64,000 nucleotides of DNA from Purpureocillium takamizusanense (Eukaryota > Ascomycota > Sordariomycetes > Hypocreales > Ophiocordycipitaceae), in assembly GCF_022605165.1 (NCBI RefSeq), contig NC_063070.1:558001-622000 (forward strand), written 5' to 3'. Below, in pieces: positions 21,536 to 35,180 of this stretch. How positions within the stretch are numbered: the first letter of the stretch is position 1; every line of letters starts with the position of its first letter. Below the pieces are notes generated by a model, which ran no database searches, was not told where the DNA came from, and saw only the letters and a program-made list of their open reading frames with translations. The position numbers and the translations under genes were made by a program.

Positions 21536-22568
21536 ATGCAGTCCTCCGACACGGGCAGTCATCGGACGATCCCCGTGCTACTTCTCAAGACCAAGTCCAC
21601 ACCCGGCGACTCCTACCAGGAGCTCTTGTCGACGGCGCACCGCGGGGCAACACACGACCTTGCCTTCGAGCCGCACTTCGTGCCCGTGTTGCTGCATCGC
21701 TTCGACGACAACGGCACCGGCAGACTCCAAGGCCTGCTCGAGCGAAGGAGTATAGGGTCTTCTCCTGGATGCGACTACGGCGGACTCATCTTCACGTCGC
21801 AGCGGGCTGTTGAGGCCTTTGCGCAGGTGGTTCAGGATGGGAGAGGTGCGTGCTTGCATTGACGACTCAAACTCACCCCCATCATCTTTCATTCTACGTG
21901 CTAACGGACTGTTCTTGAATTTTGCAGGTAGAGATTCCAGCTGGCCACATCTGCAGGATGTTCCCATATACAGCGTTGGCCCGGCCACGACCCGCGCCCT
22001 GAGAGCCGTCGTACAAGAGCCCCGCCTGCAAATATTCGGCGAACACACGGGCAATGGCGAAGCTCTAGCCCATTTCATGATGCAGCATTACGGTGAATGG
22101 TATCGCGACCGTCCGACGCGCCCCCCTCTGCTGTTCCTCGTCGGAGAACAACGTCGCGACATCATAGCCCGAACTCTCATGGACCCATCCCTCCCAGCCG
22201 CCGACAGAATACGTGTCGATGAGGAAGTTGTATATGGGACCGGGGTCATGGAGTCGTTCCCGGAAGATTTTGCTCGCATGCTGAGCGCCACACACGACGC
22301 GCCGTCGAGATGGGTCGTCGTCTTCTCTCCGACGGGATGCGACAGCATGCTCCGATGCCTCGGCATGCTCGACGAGGCAACCGGCAAGGCTAGGCACGTC
22401 CGAGAAGACACGGGCACCTACATTGCGACCATTGGTCCGACGACTAGGACACATCTCATTGAATCGTTCGGCTTTGAGCCGCATGTCTGCGCCGAAACCC
22501 CGTCTCCAGAGGGTGTGCTCCAGGGAATAGTAGAGTTTGAATCAAGAAGGCAGCAGTCTGCCGGTTGA
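21536..22568 (+). CDS. HEM4: Uroporphyrinogen-III synthase
   Basis: Cytosolic enzyme cyclising hydroxymethylbilane to uroporphyrinogen III, the fourth step of haem and sirohaem synthesis. Exons 21536-21845 and 21928-22568 give 316 residues; the 82-nt intron has a GTGCGT donor, a GCTAAC branch and a TTGCAG acceptor. Family blocks are PVLLLKTK near the start, YGGLIFTSQRAVEAF, YSVGPATTRAL, LLFLVGEQRRD, WVVVFSPTGCDSML and IATIGPTTRTHL. The fold has two HemD-like domains; the N-terminal domain is interrupted by the intron. ATG at 21536 gives the expected start close to the first beta strand. It converges on OXR1 with 331 bp between stop codons. Confidence 0.94.
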
Positions 22569-22899
22569 CTGCTCCTAGACATGATGACGTCGTTTCTTTT
22601 GTTTCTGTTGCCCACTGTTACTTGGAGTGAGAGGAGTGGAAATTAGCTCGGCATCACATCTGCGCGGATGCCATGTTCCTCGAATTCCCCGACGCGCAGC
22701 CACGGCCGCAAGCCACTGATGCCAATATGGCTTGCGTTTACCAAATGATTTAAACGCGATTTTGCCGTTGCCGTGACGCCGGAAATCAAATCCACAAGCC
22801 ACGGTCAAGGATCGTATCATTCAAAGCTTCCCAAGAGGCTTGAGAGTCGGCGGCGTCGAGTCCAATAGCCTCGAGCCAGGCCCGACAATATCGGGCACT
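22569..22899. other. Convergent 3' intergenic region between HEM4 and OXR1
   Basis: Terminal sequences of both genes; nothing else recognisable was found. Confidence 0.6.
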
Positions 22900-24042
22900 T
22901 CAAGCTCCCAGAACCCATAGCTCGACGCCCAATACTCCAAACTTTTCGCCAGCATCGCTGAGTGGCTCATTGCCAAATGTCTCACACTGGGAGCTGTGGC
23001 CGATATCCAGCGAGTCGTCGAGCCATAAGCCGTAGTGGCCGCCGCCCGAGCCTACGCTGAGGTAGCCCGCCTCACAGTTGATGTAGCAGTCGTTGAGGCC
23101 GCTGTATGGGAACGCCTTGAAGCGTATCGACTCGCTGGGTGTCGAAGCGCCGCTTCCGGCTGCGGATTCCGGCCTGGGGGGCGGGGCCAGGGTCGTGTGC
23201 CGGGTGAGGTTGGTCGTGTCCGCCGAGGGAGGTGGTGGCAAGGAAGCAAGGGTCGAAGCCCGCCAAAGGAAGCACTCGCCGTTGCCAAAGTATGATGGCG
23301 CCGGGTGGGGGTACTCGGAGAGGTACGCGCCGAAGGCCTAAAGACAAAACCTCTAGTCAGTCCTGCGCGTACAATGGCACAGCGCATCGGATGCACTTAC
23401 CCCTCCTTCTTGGTCCTTGACGACGAGGACGAACCCAACCCTCCGCCGCTCGTACTGCCTACACTTCTGATAGAGTGTCGCCAGGCTAGCGCCGTCCTGC
23501 TCGAGGCTGTAGACGAGATGCCAGTCTTCCACGATGCGCAGCCGTTCCGGTACCATGGCTCGTATCTCCTCGGCTACGGCGTTTGTCAATAGCCGAGCGG
23601 AGGTTGGCGTGCTGTCGCGGTAGCCGTGCAGAACGAGTGGCTCGAGAGGCGGGGGGCGAAACGGGGTGGCTCGCCGCACCGCAGGCTGGAAGACGCCGTT
23701 CACGCCGTCCTTGTAGTGGTGGTGCTGCTCCGCCTGGCTGTGGTGAGAGTGGTGAAGGGAACCATCGACCTGGCTGCCGAATTGGCCGTCCTCGGAGGAG
23801 AAGCGGCGTATCAGGCCCGTCCACATGCTGCCCAGGTACGACGAGGAGGAGGGCGACGAGGGCGCGGGCGACGTCGTGATGCTGTCGTGCTCAGGAATGG
23901 GGAAAGTCGCGGACGAGTGGAGGATGGCCGGGGTCCTGGCGGCGGACGAAGGCCCGGACGTCGGGACTGCCTCGTCGGCTGGCTTGTTGGACGACAGGGA
24001 GGGAGGATGAGGTGGCGCCGGCGGAGAGGGTGAATCGCTCAT
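22900..24042 (-). CDS. OXR1: OXR1, TLDc-domain oxidation resistance protein
   Basis: OXR1/TLDc proteins protect against oxidative damage, and in yeast Oxr1 binds the V-ATPase and promotes its disassembly. Exons 23401-24042 and 22900-23337 (63-nt intron, GTAAGT...TTTAG) give 359 residues. The first half is a Ser/Pro-rich disordered tail with a His-rich patch. The TLDc domain starts at PPLEPLVLHGY and continues through LLTNAVAEEIRAMVPERL, DWHLVYSLEQDGASLATLY and FVLVVKDQEGG. After the intron come AFGAYLSEYP, YFGNGECFLW, NDCYINCEAGYLSVGSGGGHYGLWLDDSLDIGHS, CETFGNEPLS and the final VELWVLG. The frame stays open far upstream, but ATG at 24042 (MSDSPSPP) is the likeliest start because upstream sequence has no conserved pattern. 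Confidence 0.93.
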
Positions 24043-25327
24043 GGGGGGCTTCGGCGGCGTGGCAGCCTGGCTACCTAAGGTAGGAAGCGAACGGCAGGCC
24101 CAGGAGAGGTAGCTCGTAGCCAGCGCGAGGGCCAGGTTTCGGCACCGAGGCGGCGTACACGGTATTTGCAAGAGGGCTCGCTCGCTGTAAAAGTTGACGG
24201 GGCCGGCGATGGGAAGAGAGGCGTAGACGTGTAGGGAAGCCAGTAGATTTTCTAGAGGTCGGAGGCGATGGCCTGGCGTGGGCCAGCAAGGGAGCAAGAC
24301 AAAGTATGTACCCGGGGTGGCAGCTCGGTTCAGTGCCACCTGTTTGTACTTTTGGCTGAGGTGGTCTTTGCCGCTGGGTTGACGTCGATGCAGCCCGGGG
24401 GGGTCGCGGATATCCCAGGTAGGTAGCCTTGTTTGTGGATCGCTGGCCCACTGCCAGGCCGCATCCGCCGCCACCATCGCACACCAGCTGTCTTGCTGTA
24501 CCCAAAAGCCGAACAACCTTCCCACAGCCGCGTCCCGGGCCGGAGGACGGCGTTGGGTTGCGGAAACCGTTTGTCGGTCACGAGTGCCGACAAGCCGGCC
24601 TACAAGAGGTATCAACTTACCTATCTGTCGTATTCACTCGGTCAAACTGGATGTTTCCCGTCCAAAGCTGGGCTGGCAGTTGCCCTTGGTTTGCACACGA
24701 TTCCGTGCGTCTCCCTAGCATTCTCGCCGTCGATTGGCGCCGGGTGGCGCAGACGATAGCATGGAGAACGGCACAGGCTAGCCGTTGCAAGCCTCCGCGC
24801 GCCGTTGCACTCCGTCAGCACGCAGGGTGTGGCCGGCTGGGTCGCCGCCACGACACATCTATCGCAGCCTCCGGCGGTGATGCGCCAATGCCGTCTACAC
24901 AACAGTCACTCACGACAAGCAATAGCGTAAACGGTCCAAGGCACGCGAGATGTGCGACAAGACCAGACAAGATAACCAAGGGATGAACTGATAAAGAGAA
25001 AGGGAGGAGATGTGAGATGTAGCCCGCATATTCATCCGCTCTCCCATCAATACCTCTCGCCTTCCGCCGCTGCAAGCACACAAGTTACGTACGTTATCGT
25101 GGCCAGCCTGGCTTCCGCCAGGGCTGAGCAAGGCTGCGTTTTCATCATTTCAATTCCACCATGTCCTTTATATCCTGACACAAGCGACTTGCTCGCAAGC
25201 AACCGTCGGTCTATTTCAGAGCATTCTTGTGGCGGCTTGACGCCTGCCCTGGGTCGTAGGAGTCGTCCGCACACAGCGTCGCATGCTTCGGCCTATTCCC
25301 ATCCTTTAGCCCATCTCTTGGAAGCCC
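24043..25327. other. Intergenic region between MAP kinase 3' end and OXR1 5' end
   Basis: The upstream part of the OXR1 frame is open to about 24615 but shows no domain. Nothing else recognisable; the sequence is moderately GC-rich without long repeats. Confidence 0.5.
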
Positions 25328-26622
<1,295 letters not shown>

Positions 26623-27850
26623 GGCTGACTGTTGGTGCTTGAGGCCGGCGTTGTTGGTTGGATGTGAGCCAAAATGAATTGCCAAGTGTCGTGCAAGTCC
26701 AGCTGCTTTGTGATTACGCTGCCCAGCAGCAGGAAGCAGGCAGTATTAAGAGTCGGTCGGAGCAGTCTTTCAAAAGCCGGACTCGTGGCGATGTAAGTCT
26801 TTGGAATCTGTCGCGTTGACGGTGAATGAGGGGGGATTTCGCGCAGCAGGAGATGAACGGCTAGCCGCGCGGGGGCAGGTCTGGATCAAGATACAGGGAC
26901 AGTGCGTGATGGTGCGAGCCAGGCGCGACGATTCGAGGGCGCACGAGATCTGGCGCAATCCAGACGAACGACGGATGAAGCGCGCAAAGCGTCTTGAGAA
27001 TATCGACAGCCGAGCCTCGTGGTGGGCGGAAAGGAGACGGACGGTTCAGCGAGGTGACAGCGGTGACGCTTGGCCTGATGCCCCGCTCGGACCTCGTCGT
27101 GCCTGGTGGTTGAGAGACACAAGCTGCGGCGCGTAGGTGGATTTACGGGGGGGGGCCACAGGCAGTCGGCCGAAGGAGCCCTTGTTAGAGTCGGCACGTC
27201 TCAGATTCGAGGGCAGCGGGCGGCAAGGAGGAGCAGCAGGCAGGCAGGCGAGGTGCCGAGTGGTGTCGACGCGCCGCGATGGAAGCAGGTTGCTGTCGAT
27301 TCGAACCTGGTTTCGCGCAAGCAGATGGCGGGCGGCGGCGGTCGGCAGAGGCGAGGCGGGGTCCGGCTCAGTCAAATAGCCCAGCGAGGTCAATGGGACG
27401 GGAGGACGGACGCCTGGGACAAAGCGTGGGCGCAGCAGGCAAGCACTGAGTTAGTGCCGCAAGACGCAACGCTGGCTTGCTGGATGGATGGGAGGGGATG
27501 GGAGGGATGGGGCTGGGGTTGGAAGCGGTACGGCAGGCGGGGCTCGCTCCGGCATGTGACGTCGCTGAGGGATCAAGCAAGTCAAAGACGGGTGGCGCGC
27601 GAATGCAGAGGCAGAAGAAGCGGATGCAGGTGCAGAAGATGCATATAAAAAAACGCGAGCAGACGGGAAAGGAAAGGGGCAGCACCTACGAAGTACCTTG
27701 GGTACCTACTGGACAGAACATCATATGCTGGCGCAGGAGCCTGCAAGCTTCAAGGTTCCTCGTGTGAGGTTCCGGGTGGCGCCAGGCTTGGTGTTGCAGC
27801 GAGCCCTGACCTGAGCTAGGCGATCCATCGGGGGAGGGGCAACACCTACC

Positions 27851-27866
27851 TAGTAGGTACCTACTA
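27851..27866. repeat. Perfect 16-bp palindrome
   Basis: TAGTAGGTACCTACTA is its own reverse complement and is centred on GTAC. Confidence 0.9.
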
Positions 27867-28713
27867 AGGTAGCAATCCCATCCATCACTGGTACCACCTC
27901 CACCTCCATGGCCGGAGGGGGGATCAGGCACTGGCGGGTCTGGAAATGAGGGGTCCGAGTGCCCCTCGCCAGCCGACGGGACTGACGAGAGCGCGCCCGT
28001 CCACCTCAGTGGCCGCCGGCCTGCCCGTACTGGGCCTGTGCTGGGGGCCGGGGCTTCGACGACTGGGCTCCCAGCGCCGAGCCTCGTCACCTCAGTGGCC
28101 AGCGCTTTCAGGGTGGTCCCCCCTCCCAAGAGGCCCGTCCCGCCCCTCACCATCCACTCCCTGGCCAGGTGGCCTGGACTTTGGCTGCCAGACGGGTGCT
28201 CAGCTGAGTTGAATTGGAATTGAATGGAGGACGGCTTAAGGTGGTGGTGGCCGGTCGTTGGCCCGAGTTGCTAATGAAGCAGGTAGGTAACGTAGCCCAG
28301 CCAGCAGCTGCGCGGGGGACCTGCAGTTTCTTTGTGCTCTGACCAGGAGAACAACCCATCTCTCATTCTCTTGCAAGTTCGTCGCCTAGGTAGAGAGCAT
28401 GGGAACGAAGCCTTGACAAGTTACTCGGCCGACATCGCCGACTCACTCACCTTGCTGTTCTAATAACTGGGACCCGCTGCGCCGAGTCAAGCGACATGAG
28501 CCGCCATGAGAAGTTAGGACGCACGCAAGATGTGCAATGTACGGAAGGGGGCAGGACTTGCGCCGGTCCACCAAGTCCTCGCAGTGTTGCCGAGAAGAAA
28601 GACGTCCGGCGGTGGTGTGCTTGCTTGGCCTGTACTGGTCTTTCGTTTCGTCCGAGGATTTAAGGTACTAGCCCGCGTTGGCACGTTTCTACGCAAAAGG
28701 TACGGATGAATGA

Positions 28714-28740
28714 ATGGATGGATGGATGGATGGATGGATG
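28714..28740. repeat. (ATGG)n microsatellite
   Basis: About six tetranucleotide copies, preceded by two ATGA units. Confidence 0.9.
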
Positions 28741-29829
28741 TTTGCGGCGAGCGACTGAATAGGAGGAAAGCCGGTGATATGGTGCGCGCCAACACAAACG
28801 GTTGATTCGCATTGCTGTTAGTTACGAAAGTGTTGCGCAACACAATTTGCAGCATCCTCCTCTCCCTGCTTGCCCCTCAGATAGCATCGCTGTTCCCCAC
28901 TTGGCCGCGACAGGCTGGGAGCTCCGGCGTGTCTACGAAGCTCGACCCAGTAGTAGTCTATGCGTACTGGCGAGGCACCCAGCGAAGGAAACCTTCCAAT
29001 ACACGTGTGCCCACGTAGAGTCTGCCTAGGTAAGCATTGTAAGGTGCCCGGGGGGCCCATGGGCGTCGATGGGCCAAACATCCCTCACCATCTCACCTCA
29101 GGTTAGCCGCCAGAGTTTCACGTCGCGCCGGCACCACCCCTTTGGCTGGCTGGCTGCCCCTGGCTAACTAAACCATCTGCCGCCACTCCCTTGCATGGCG
29201 TCCAAGTCGTCGTCGTCGCCGCCGCCGTACCTGAGCTAGTAGTTCGAGGTAGCAATGCCACAGTCGCCGACCCCATATATTTGCGCCGCCGCATCCCACC
29301 AACCGTTGCTATCATCGAGGAACTGCGCCATGCAGCAGCAATGCGACCTTACGAGAGAAGTAGTCAGTTACCCCCCAGCTCGCCCAATGACTTTGGAGGT
29401 GGAGCCTCAGAAACAAGCGTGAAGACGGCGCCGGGACTCGCCGATGGCTCGCTCGTCAATGGACCAGTGGTGGTGACCTTTCAAACCAGCCAGTCTCCCC
29501 GGACGGACCACGAGAGGGGCTTCACGAGAGAGCCGCCGCCTCGCAGGAAGCAACCGGGCTCGATGCGGCGGCGCGCCAGGCCCCATCTGCCCATTGGCCC
29601 TCGCCACGCGTCAAGGAGGATGGAATGCATGACGAGACCGGCTGGGACCTGCGGCGGCCCAGCCCGCGAAACCGCGGCGTACCTGAGCGCGCGTTTCACG
29701 CCTGCACAAAAAGGCCCGGTTGCGTGACCCAGGCCAACCTTCAGACAAAGCACCGAGGGACGTCATGCCGGTTGGTGCCGTTGTTGTCTACCTCTCTCTA
29801 CTTCACCACGAACGACCGGTGGCAGTGCC

Positions 29830-29854
29830 AAGTACGTAAGGTAGTAACGTACTT
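29830..29854. repeat. Inverted repeat with 8-bp arms
   Basis: AAGTACGT and ACGTACTT form perfect arms around a 9-nt spacer; another GTAC/ACGT-rich palindrome. Confidence 0.8.
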
Positions 29855-30112
29855 TGTACGTGCTACTAACTCGCTCCCCTCCGCTGGTGCACAAATAGGT
29901 CAATCTCAACTCAGGCGCGCGAGAATTCAACTCCAAAAGGCCAAGGCGCGAGCAACAGGGGCTTGAACCGCCGCCAGGTTGCACGCACGCAGCAGTGAAT
30001 GACACGCAGGAACTGAGCACTGTGCCTTGTATCGCATGTCGGACCAGGGTCCAAAAATAGAGCTCCAAAGCTCATCCCACCCCTTGTCGGGAACACTCGG
30101 CTGTGCCTTGCA

Positions 30113-30136
30113 GCATCGCATCGCATCGCATCGCAT
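30113..30136. repeat. (GCATC)n microsatellite
   Basis: Nearly five perfect copies; the complementary unit (GATGC) also forms the repeat in the ERV1-HEM4 promoter. Confidence 0.9.
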
Positions 30137-30423
30137 CTCGTGGGGAGCCGCACCGACCCATGGCCCGTATCGTGACGCACAGCCCGGCCATCCTCCCGAC
30201 GCGGCGTGTCCACACGTCTCCCCTTCCACAGGGGGACCTGGCGCATGGCAGCACCGTTTCCAAGAGTGAATTATTAGCAATTGCTGAGCTAAGATATCCC
30301 GATGGTCGTTTCATTTTCCCGCCTGATTGGCGCAGAGCCGCCTCCGTACACGTCGCCAATGCACAACTCCTCTCCCCGTCCGTCTATGCAAGGAAGATAA
30401 CGAGTGCTCCTTTTTGTCACTCA

Positions 30424-33417
30424 TCACTGCACCACCTGTCATGTCCACCGTCAGCTACCGAACTTTCTACCACTAGGACCCCGGGGGGGGGTCAACTCAC
30501 CTTTTCTCTCAACACGCCCAGCCACTGCGCTGCGCTGACACCTTGGTCCGCCCGGTCCTCCACAAGAAGCGTCTGCGCCCACAGCTTCAGGCTGGGTTCG
30601 CCGTCTTCCCGCACAATGTAGAGATGTGGCACGGTGATGCTTCCCACACCAAGGGACCTATGGTCCTTGCTCTTCTGCACAACGGCCCTCACCCTCTCAT
30701 TAAAGTCGCTGTCCAGCTCCGGCACCCTGCCCTTGCCGACGTGCACCTGCGAGCGATCCTCGACGCCGAACACGTCGGCGATGAGCTGAGGCACCGCATC
30801 GCGACCGACCCAGAGGAACTGTGTCTGTCCGTCATCGATGAGATACAGGCCGTACGACACGAGTCGCTCCGACGTCAAGTTTAGGGCCGGCGGCAGAACA
30901 ATCTGTCCCGTCTCCTCGTCAGGCATGCCTGCGTTGTCGGGCATGTCATGCAACGAATACAGACGCGGGTAAATGTACCGCATCAGAAGTGGGACAGGCA
31001 ACGTTGACAGGAGGCACAAAGCAGCAGAGCGGATATCCGAAGGGATCTGCGTCGACTTCCGCAAGCCCACATTCTTGATCAATCCCAGAAACAAGACGGG
31101 CAGGCCACGCAGGTTGGCCGGGAACTGGAGACCACCGCCTCCCATGCTGCCACCCGCAAGCTCCTTCTTGAATGTCTGCAGGAGCTCGGTGAGCTTCGCC
31201 TGGAGGGCGTCCCGGGCAGCCTCGAGGCCGCTGCCAAGTGTCCTCTCGACAGCCTTGTGGCTGAAGTACGTGGTGATAGCGCACTGGTCTGCCGACGCAT
31301 AGACATCGGACAGGTTCGTCGTGGTCGGGAGCGCCAGCGTGAGGACCCTGATCCGTCGCTCGCCGTTGCATGTTGTGTGAAGGACAGCGGCCTGCAGGCA
31401 GACAAAGTTCTTGGTAATATTCTCGTCGATGGCGACCTCAACGACGTAGCACTGATCCCGCGGGAATGCCGGGAACGCGCACAGATCGGAACTGCGATTG
31501 AAGAAGTTGCCGTAAAATGTGTTCATGCGCAAGCCTGTCGTAGCCCGCACGCGAAGCACAGCCTCCAGGCCAATTTCCGAGGAAAGATAATCGCTGAACT
31601 CCGAGGCGAACTTGAGAGCGTCCTCTGGGCGAGATGCGTGCCAGCCGGGGTAGAACCAGGTCTGGCCGCCAGTGTATCTTGGCAGGTTGCTCAGAGAGGC
31701 CACATCTTGGTACTGAGACGAGAACAAGAACATGTCGATCGACACCTGGTTCTTGGAGCATTCAACGGCAAAGCTCTTATAGAAGCTGTTGCCGGTCTGC
31801 AGGAGGCCTCCCTCCTTGGAGGTTCCCAGCAGCTTCTTATCCTCCCTCATATCGAGCTTTCCGGCACCCACATTCGGCAGGGACGCGGTGAGGACGACGA
31901 TCTTACCACCCAGGGCGGAGATGAGCTTGTGTCCGGCACGCAGGGCCGAGCCCATGCAGGAACCGTTGCTCTGGTTGTTCTGGAACATATCGGGAAGCTT
32001 CTGCAGGAACTTTTCGATACTTTGGCGGCTCTCCGTCAACGGCACCAAAAGGTCGTGCGGGACGGGGAGGAAGGGCTCCTCCAGGTCACTGACGACGAGC
32101 ATATTGGTCTCAGCATTCTCGTCATCGTCCTTGGGGATCGAGAAGTAGTGCAGGCTGGTATCGACGGCCAGGAACCCGAGACGCGTGCGCCTGTCCGCGT
32201 TGGGTATCCGGTTGAGGCTGTCGAGGATCGTACGAGCACTCGTGGCCAGTAGACCGTTGGAAACGGCGGCATAGCTCACATCAAACAGGAACAGGTAGAC
32301 CAGAGGCTGGGGTGGCCGGACCATATATTCCTGAGGGGCAACGAACTCGACGACGGAGTGATTGAGCTCGTGGCGCTGCCATCGATCGACAGTTTGCTGC
32401 GCGGCCGCATCCCAGTCGAAGGCCTGCGGGACGTCATTGCTGAGGTTGCACATGTTGCACCTCCACCGGTGGCCGTGGTCGAGGAATGTGACAAAGGGGT
32501 TGATGTAGGTGCGGCAGCGGCGGCAACGCGAAATGACCTGGTCCTGAACAATAGGAATAGGGTCCTCGTCGTCATGGAGCGCGCCATACGGCTGAATAAC
32601 GAGCGCAAATGGGAGCTTGGATTTCTTGAGCAGCGAATTGGTAGTCGGTACGGCGTTGAGCGTCGAGCGAACGTATCGGGGAGGGCAATTGGCATCTGGC
32701 GACGGCGTCACGCTCGTCTGTGGGGTATACGGGTCAGCAGGTTATCTTGTGCCGCGCCATCACGAAAAGCCGGACAGGGCAACCTACGTTTGGGGGGAGG
32801 ACAATTGGCGGAGGAGGCAGCTCAAGCTCCGAGACGGAGAAGGGTTGGTTCATCAAGTCGGTGGGATACAGATGGTTGAGAGGTCCTGCTCGGGCGGGCT
32901 GAGCGGCCGGCGCGGGCGCCACGGGTTGCTGCTGTTGGGGCTGGCCGCCCAGCTGCATGCCGCCCATTCCTTGCGTGATGCCAGCGACGCCCGGAGCGCC
33001 GGGCTGACCGGCGGCGACAGGAGCCGGGTACCCTTGATCGGGAGCCTGATAACCGCCATATCCTCCCTGCTGGGGTTGAACGCCGGGCTGGGGAGCTCCG
33101 TAGCCTTGGGGATACTGGTATCCCGGGGGCGTGGCCTGCTGAGCATCGGGTTGGGGGTAACCGCCGTAGCCGACAGGCTGCTGCTGACCGGGGGGGATTC
33201 CATATTGCGGCGCTCCGCCTTGGGCCTGGCCGCCGACGGCAGCATTCGCGCCGGAGCCCACGTCGAAGGCGCCGGCGGCGTAGCCTCGCTTCTTCTTCTT
33301 GCCAGCGGCGTGGGCCTGGGCGGCGTCGGGAGGCGGGCTGCCGACTGATGCAGGCTGCTCGGGCTGCATCTGCTGGCCCGGGACCTGGGCGTAGCCATCG
33401 TTGGGGGAAGCCGACAT
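30424..33417 (-). CDS. SEC24: SEC24, COPII coat cargo-binding subunit
   Basis: Sec24 pairs with Sec23 in the COPII inner coat on ER exit sites and binds cargo export signals. Exons 32788-33417, 30501-32717 and a 12-nt last exon 30424-30435 give 952 residues. Order: Gln/Gly/Pro-rich N-terminus (about 1-210); zinc finger C275-xx-C278...C297-xx-C300 in SRCRRC...RWRCNMC; vWA-like trunk ([28 protein letters not shown]); beta-barrel and helical domains ([23 protein letters not shown]); gelsolin-like end ([13 protein letters not shown]). The long exon reads to REKVS-stop, but AAG at its end precedes a GTGAGT donor. A 65-nt intron with CTGAC branch and CAG acceptor then leads to GTG GTG CAG TGA, giving REKVVQ. 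Assignment is very secure; the last exon is inferred from splice motifs. Confidence 0.95.
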
Positions 33418-33793
33418 GACACGAGGCGGCGGCGCAACCGCGGAGACGAGGGTTGTCGGGGACGATTTGTGGGCGGCGGCGGTGGACAGCGGTCAGGAAC
33501 AGCTCTGCAGCGACTGCAGGCGCTGGCCAGGAGGTCGGTTCGGAGCCAGAAGTCGGCGGCCTCTGACGGAGGGAGGGAGGGAGGACGCGTGGCGTGCTGG
33601 TCCTGGGATTGACGCAGAGCGTTGAGGTTGGCGAAGAGGAGGGAGGAGGAGAGGAGCAGGTGAGCAGGAGTTGACGTGTGGTGGTGCGAAGCTGGCTGGC
33701 CCCCCTAGGTGGTTAGTTCGTTGAGCTGTGGAGAGGCTGCTGGGTGGCTAATCCGCACGGCCCAGTCTTGCTTGTGTGTCCTTTTCCAGACCA

Positions 33794-33834
33794 ACCTACG
33801 TTGACAACTAGGCCTACGAAGTACTAACGTAGGT
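33794..33834. repeat. Inverted repeat with 9-bp arms
   Basis: ACCTACGTT (33794-33802) and AACGTAGGT (33826-33834) are exact reverse complements. The spacer contains CTACGAAGTAC, a word seen repeatedly in this window. Confidence 0.8.
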
Positions 33835-35096
33835 CATCTCCACACGGCGGCTCTAGGGTAGGCCGCCACAGCTTGCATCGTGTCTTTACGGAGGTTGCCA
33901 ACTTTGCGGCAGACTACCGAGTGACTTTGCCGGCTTCTGTTTTTCCTCTACGAGGCTGTGCGAGTCGACCAGGCTGCCAAGGACAGGATACAACAACGGT
34001 GTGCAACGGCATGCATGACTTGCCAGATGGTTGCGCTTGACATATGTCACTAGGTAGTGAGCATGAGTTGCTCCGCGAGGTGGACGCACCAGCTCGCAGG
34101 ACTTGAACAATATTCCAACACACTAGACATTGGATGCATAGAGCTGCATGTCTATTAAAGACCATCACTATGCTTCATAGGTATGCATGTCCTTGGTGAT
34201 GGTACCGTCGAGCCGAGCCATCGGGTGCTTCTCCCACCTCCGATACTGAGCGATAGTGATGGGCCGCGACATGTATTTCGTACAGCATCTCACCTAGAAG
34301 AGTTACAGCCGAGCGTCTGACACATGTGCGCAACCAAGCTGGGAGAGTGAGTGAGTCGCACCGAGACGCCGTTCGCCTTACCCCAGATCGGACCCGGAGA
34401 CGCGACGACGCAGGACCACTACGTAGGCTTGCCAGCATCGGCACCCGGTGATGTCCACCCCCAGCCATGCCGGGGGGGGGGGCACGCACTGTCGATGGGG
34501 ACAAAGGACCTGCTGGAGCCCCTTGACCTGGGCCTCAGCCATCTTCTTGGACCATGAAAAACTACGTACATTCCATTACCAGCCATGCAAGCCATGGCAT
34601 GTACGTCGAAAGTAAAAATTGGGCGGCAGGTGTGCTCATTACTGCCCGTCCCATGAGGAGCAAGCCGGGCTCCCTCCCACTGTTTGGTGCCCACCTGCAT
34701 GCACCTATTATGCAAAGGCCGCTGCTGCGCGCCATTGGAAGCTGAAAATCGATCCCACATGGGCTCCGGGCCAGCTGTGCTGCCTCTCCACCGTTGCGAA
34801 AACGCAAGCAACAAGCACCGCCGCCTTCACCAAAAAAACCCCTGGGACGGAGGGGGGAAGGGGGTCCCCACGGGCGCGCCGAACTTGGGTCGTCGCTCGG
34901 CCATCATTCTCTGCCTCCTTTCCCCCCCCCTTCTCCTCATGTTCCTTTCCGCTGCATCGCGACGTCTTTCTGTTTTGCTCGTCCTGCATCTATAGCAGCA
35001 GCCTCATGCGCCGAACACCACTCCTGCATACGTAACCCCGCCTACTTCGTAACACGGCTATCCGCGACCTTCTGCACCCTCGCTCGCAAACCTACA

Positions 35097-35103
35097 TATA
35101 TAA
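35097..35103 (+). promoter_or_regulatory. TATA box of the small membrane protein gene
   Basis: TATATAA lies 78 bp upstream of the ATG at 35181, at a spacing compatible with a short leader. Confidence 0.55.
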
Positions 35104-35180
35104 TAGTGTCCCTGGCGACGAGCCATCGTCTTCCGTCGCGCGTCCGCATCGCCTCCACGACATCACACTTCTACGCAGCA

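Larger units (their letters stand above)
26623..30423. other. 3.8-kb interval with no recognisable gene upstream of the MAP kinase
   Basis: ORFs on either strand are low-complexity. The interval contains a perfect 16-bp palindrome (27851-27866), an ATGG repeat (28714-28740), a hairpin at 29830-29854, a GCATC repeat (30113-30136) and GTAC-rich words near 27680. A tRNA-like B-box word near 27299 has no supporting stems. Long leader exons or regulatory DNA of the MAP kinase could lie here. Confidence 0.5.
33418..35180. other. Divergent intergenic region between SEC24 and the small membrane protein
   Basis: It contains an inverted repeat at 33794-33834, a G run near 34471, and long pyrimidine tracts near 34915-34960 ahead of the downstream gene. 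ORFs here show no domain. Nothing like a tRNA was found. Confidence 0.5.

Noticed and set aside
26623..26685. Apparent 21-residue N-terminal extension of the MAP kinase
   Set aside because: The extended frame begins with TTG, not ATG; MSRSN at 26622 matches the family start.
27285..27315. tRNA B-box-like word (GATTCGAACC)
   Set aside because: Neither strand gives a paired T stem, acceptor stem or properly spaced D arm.
31257..32252. 331-codon plus-strand ORF inside SEC24
   Set aside because: Antisense shadow of SEC24 coding sequence.
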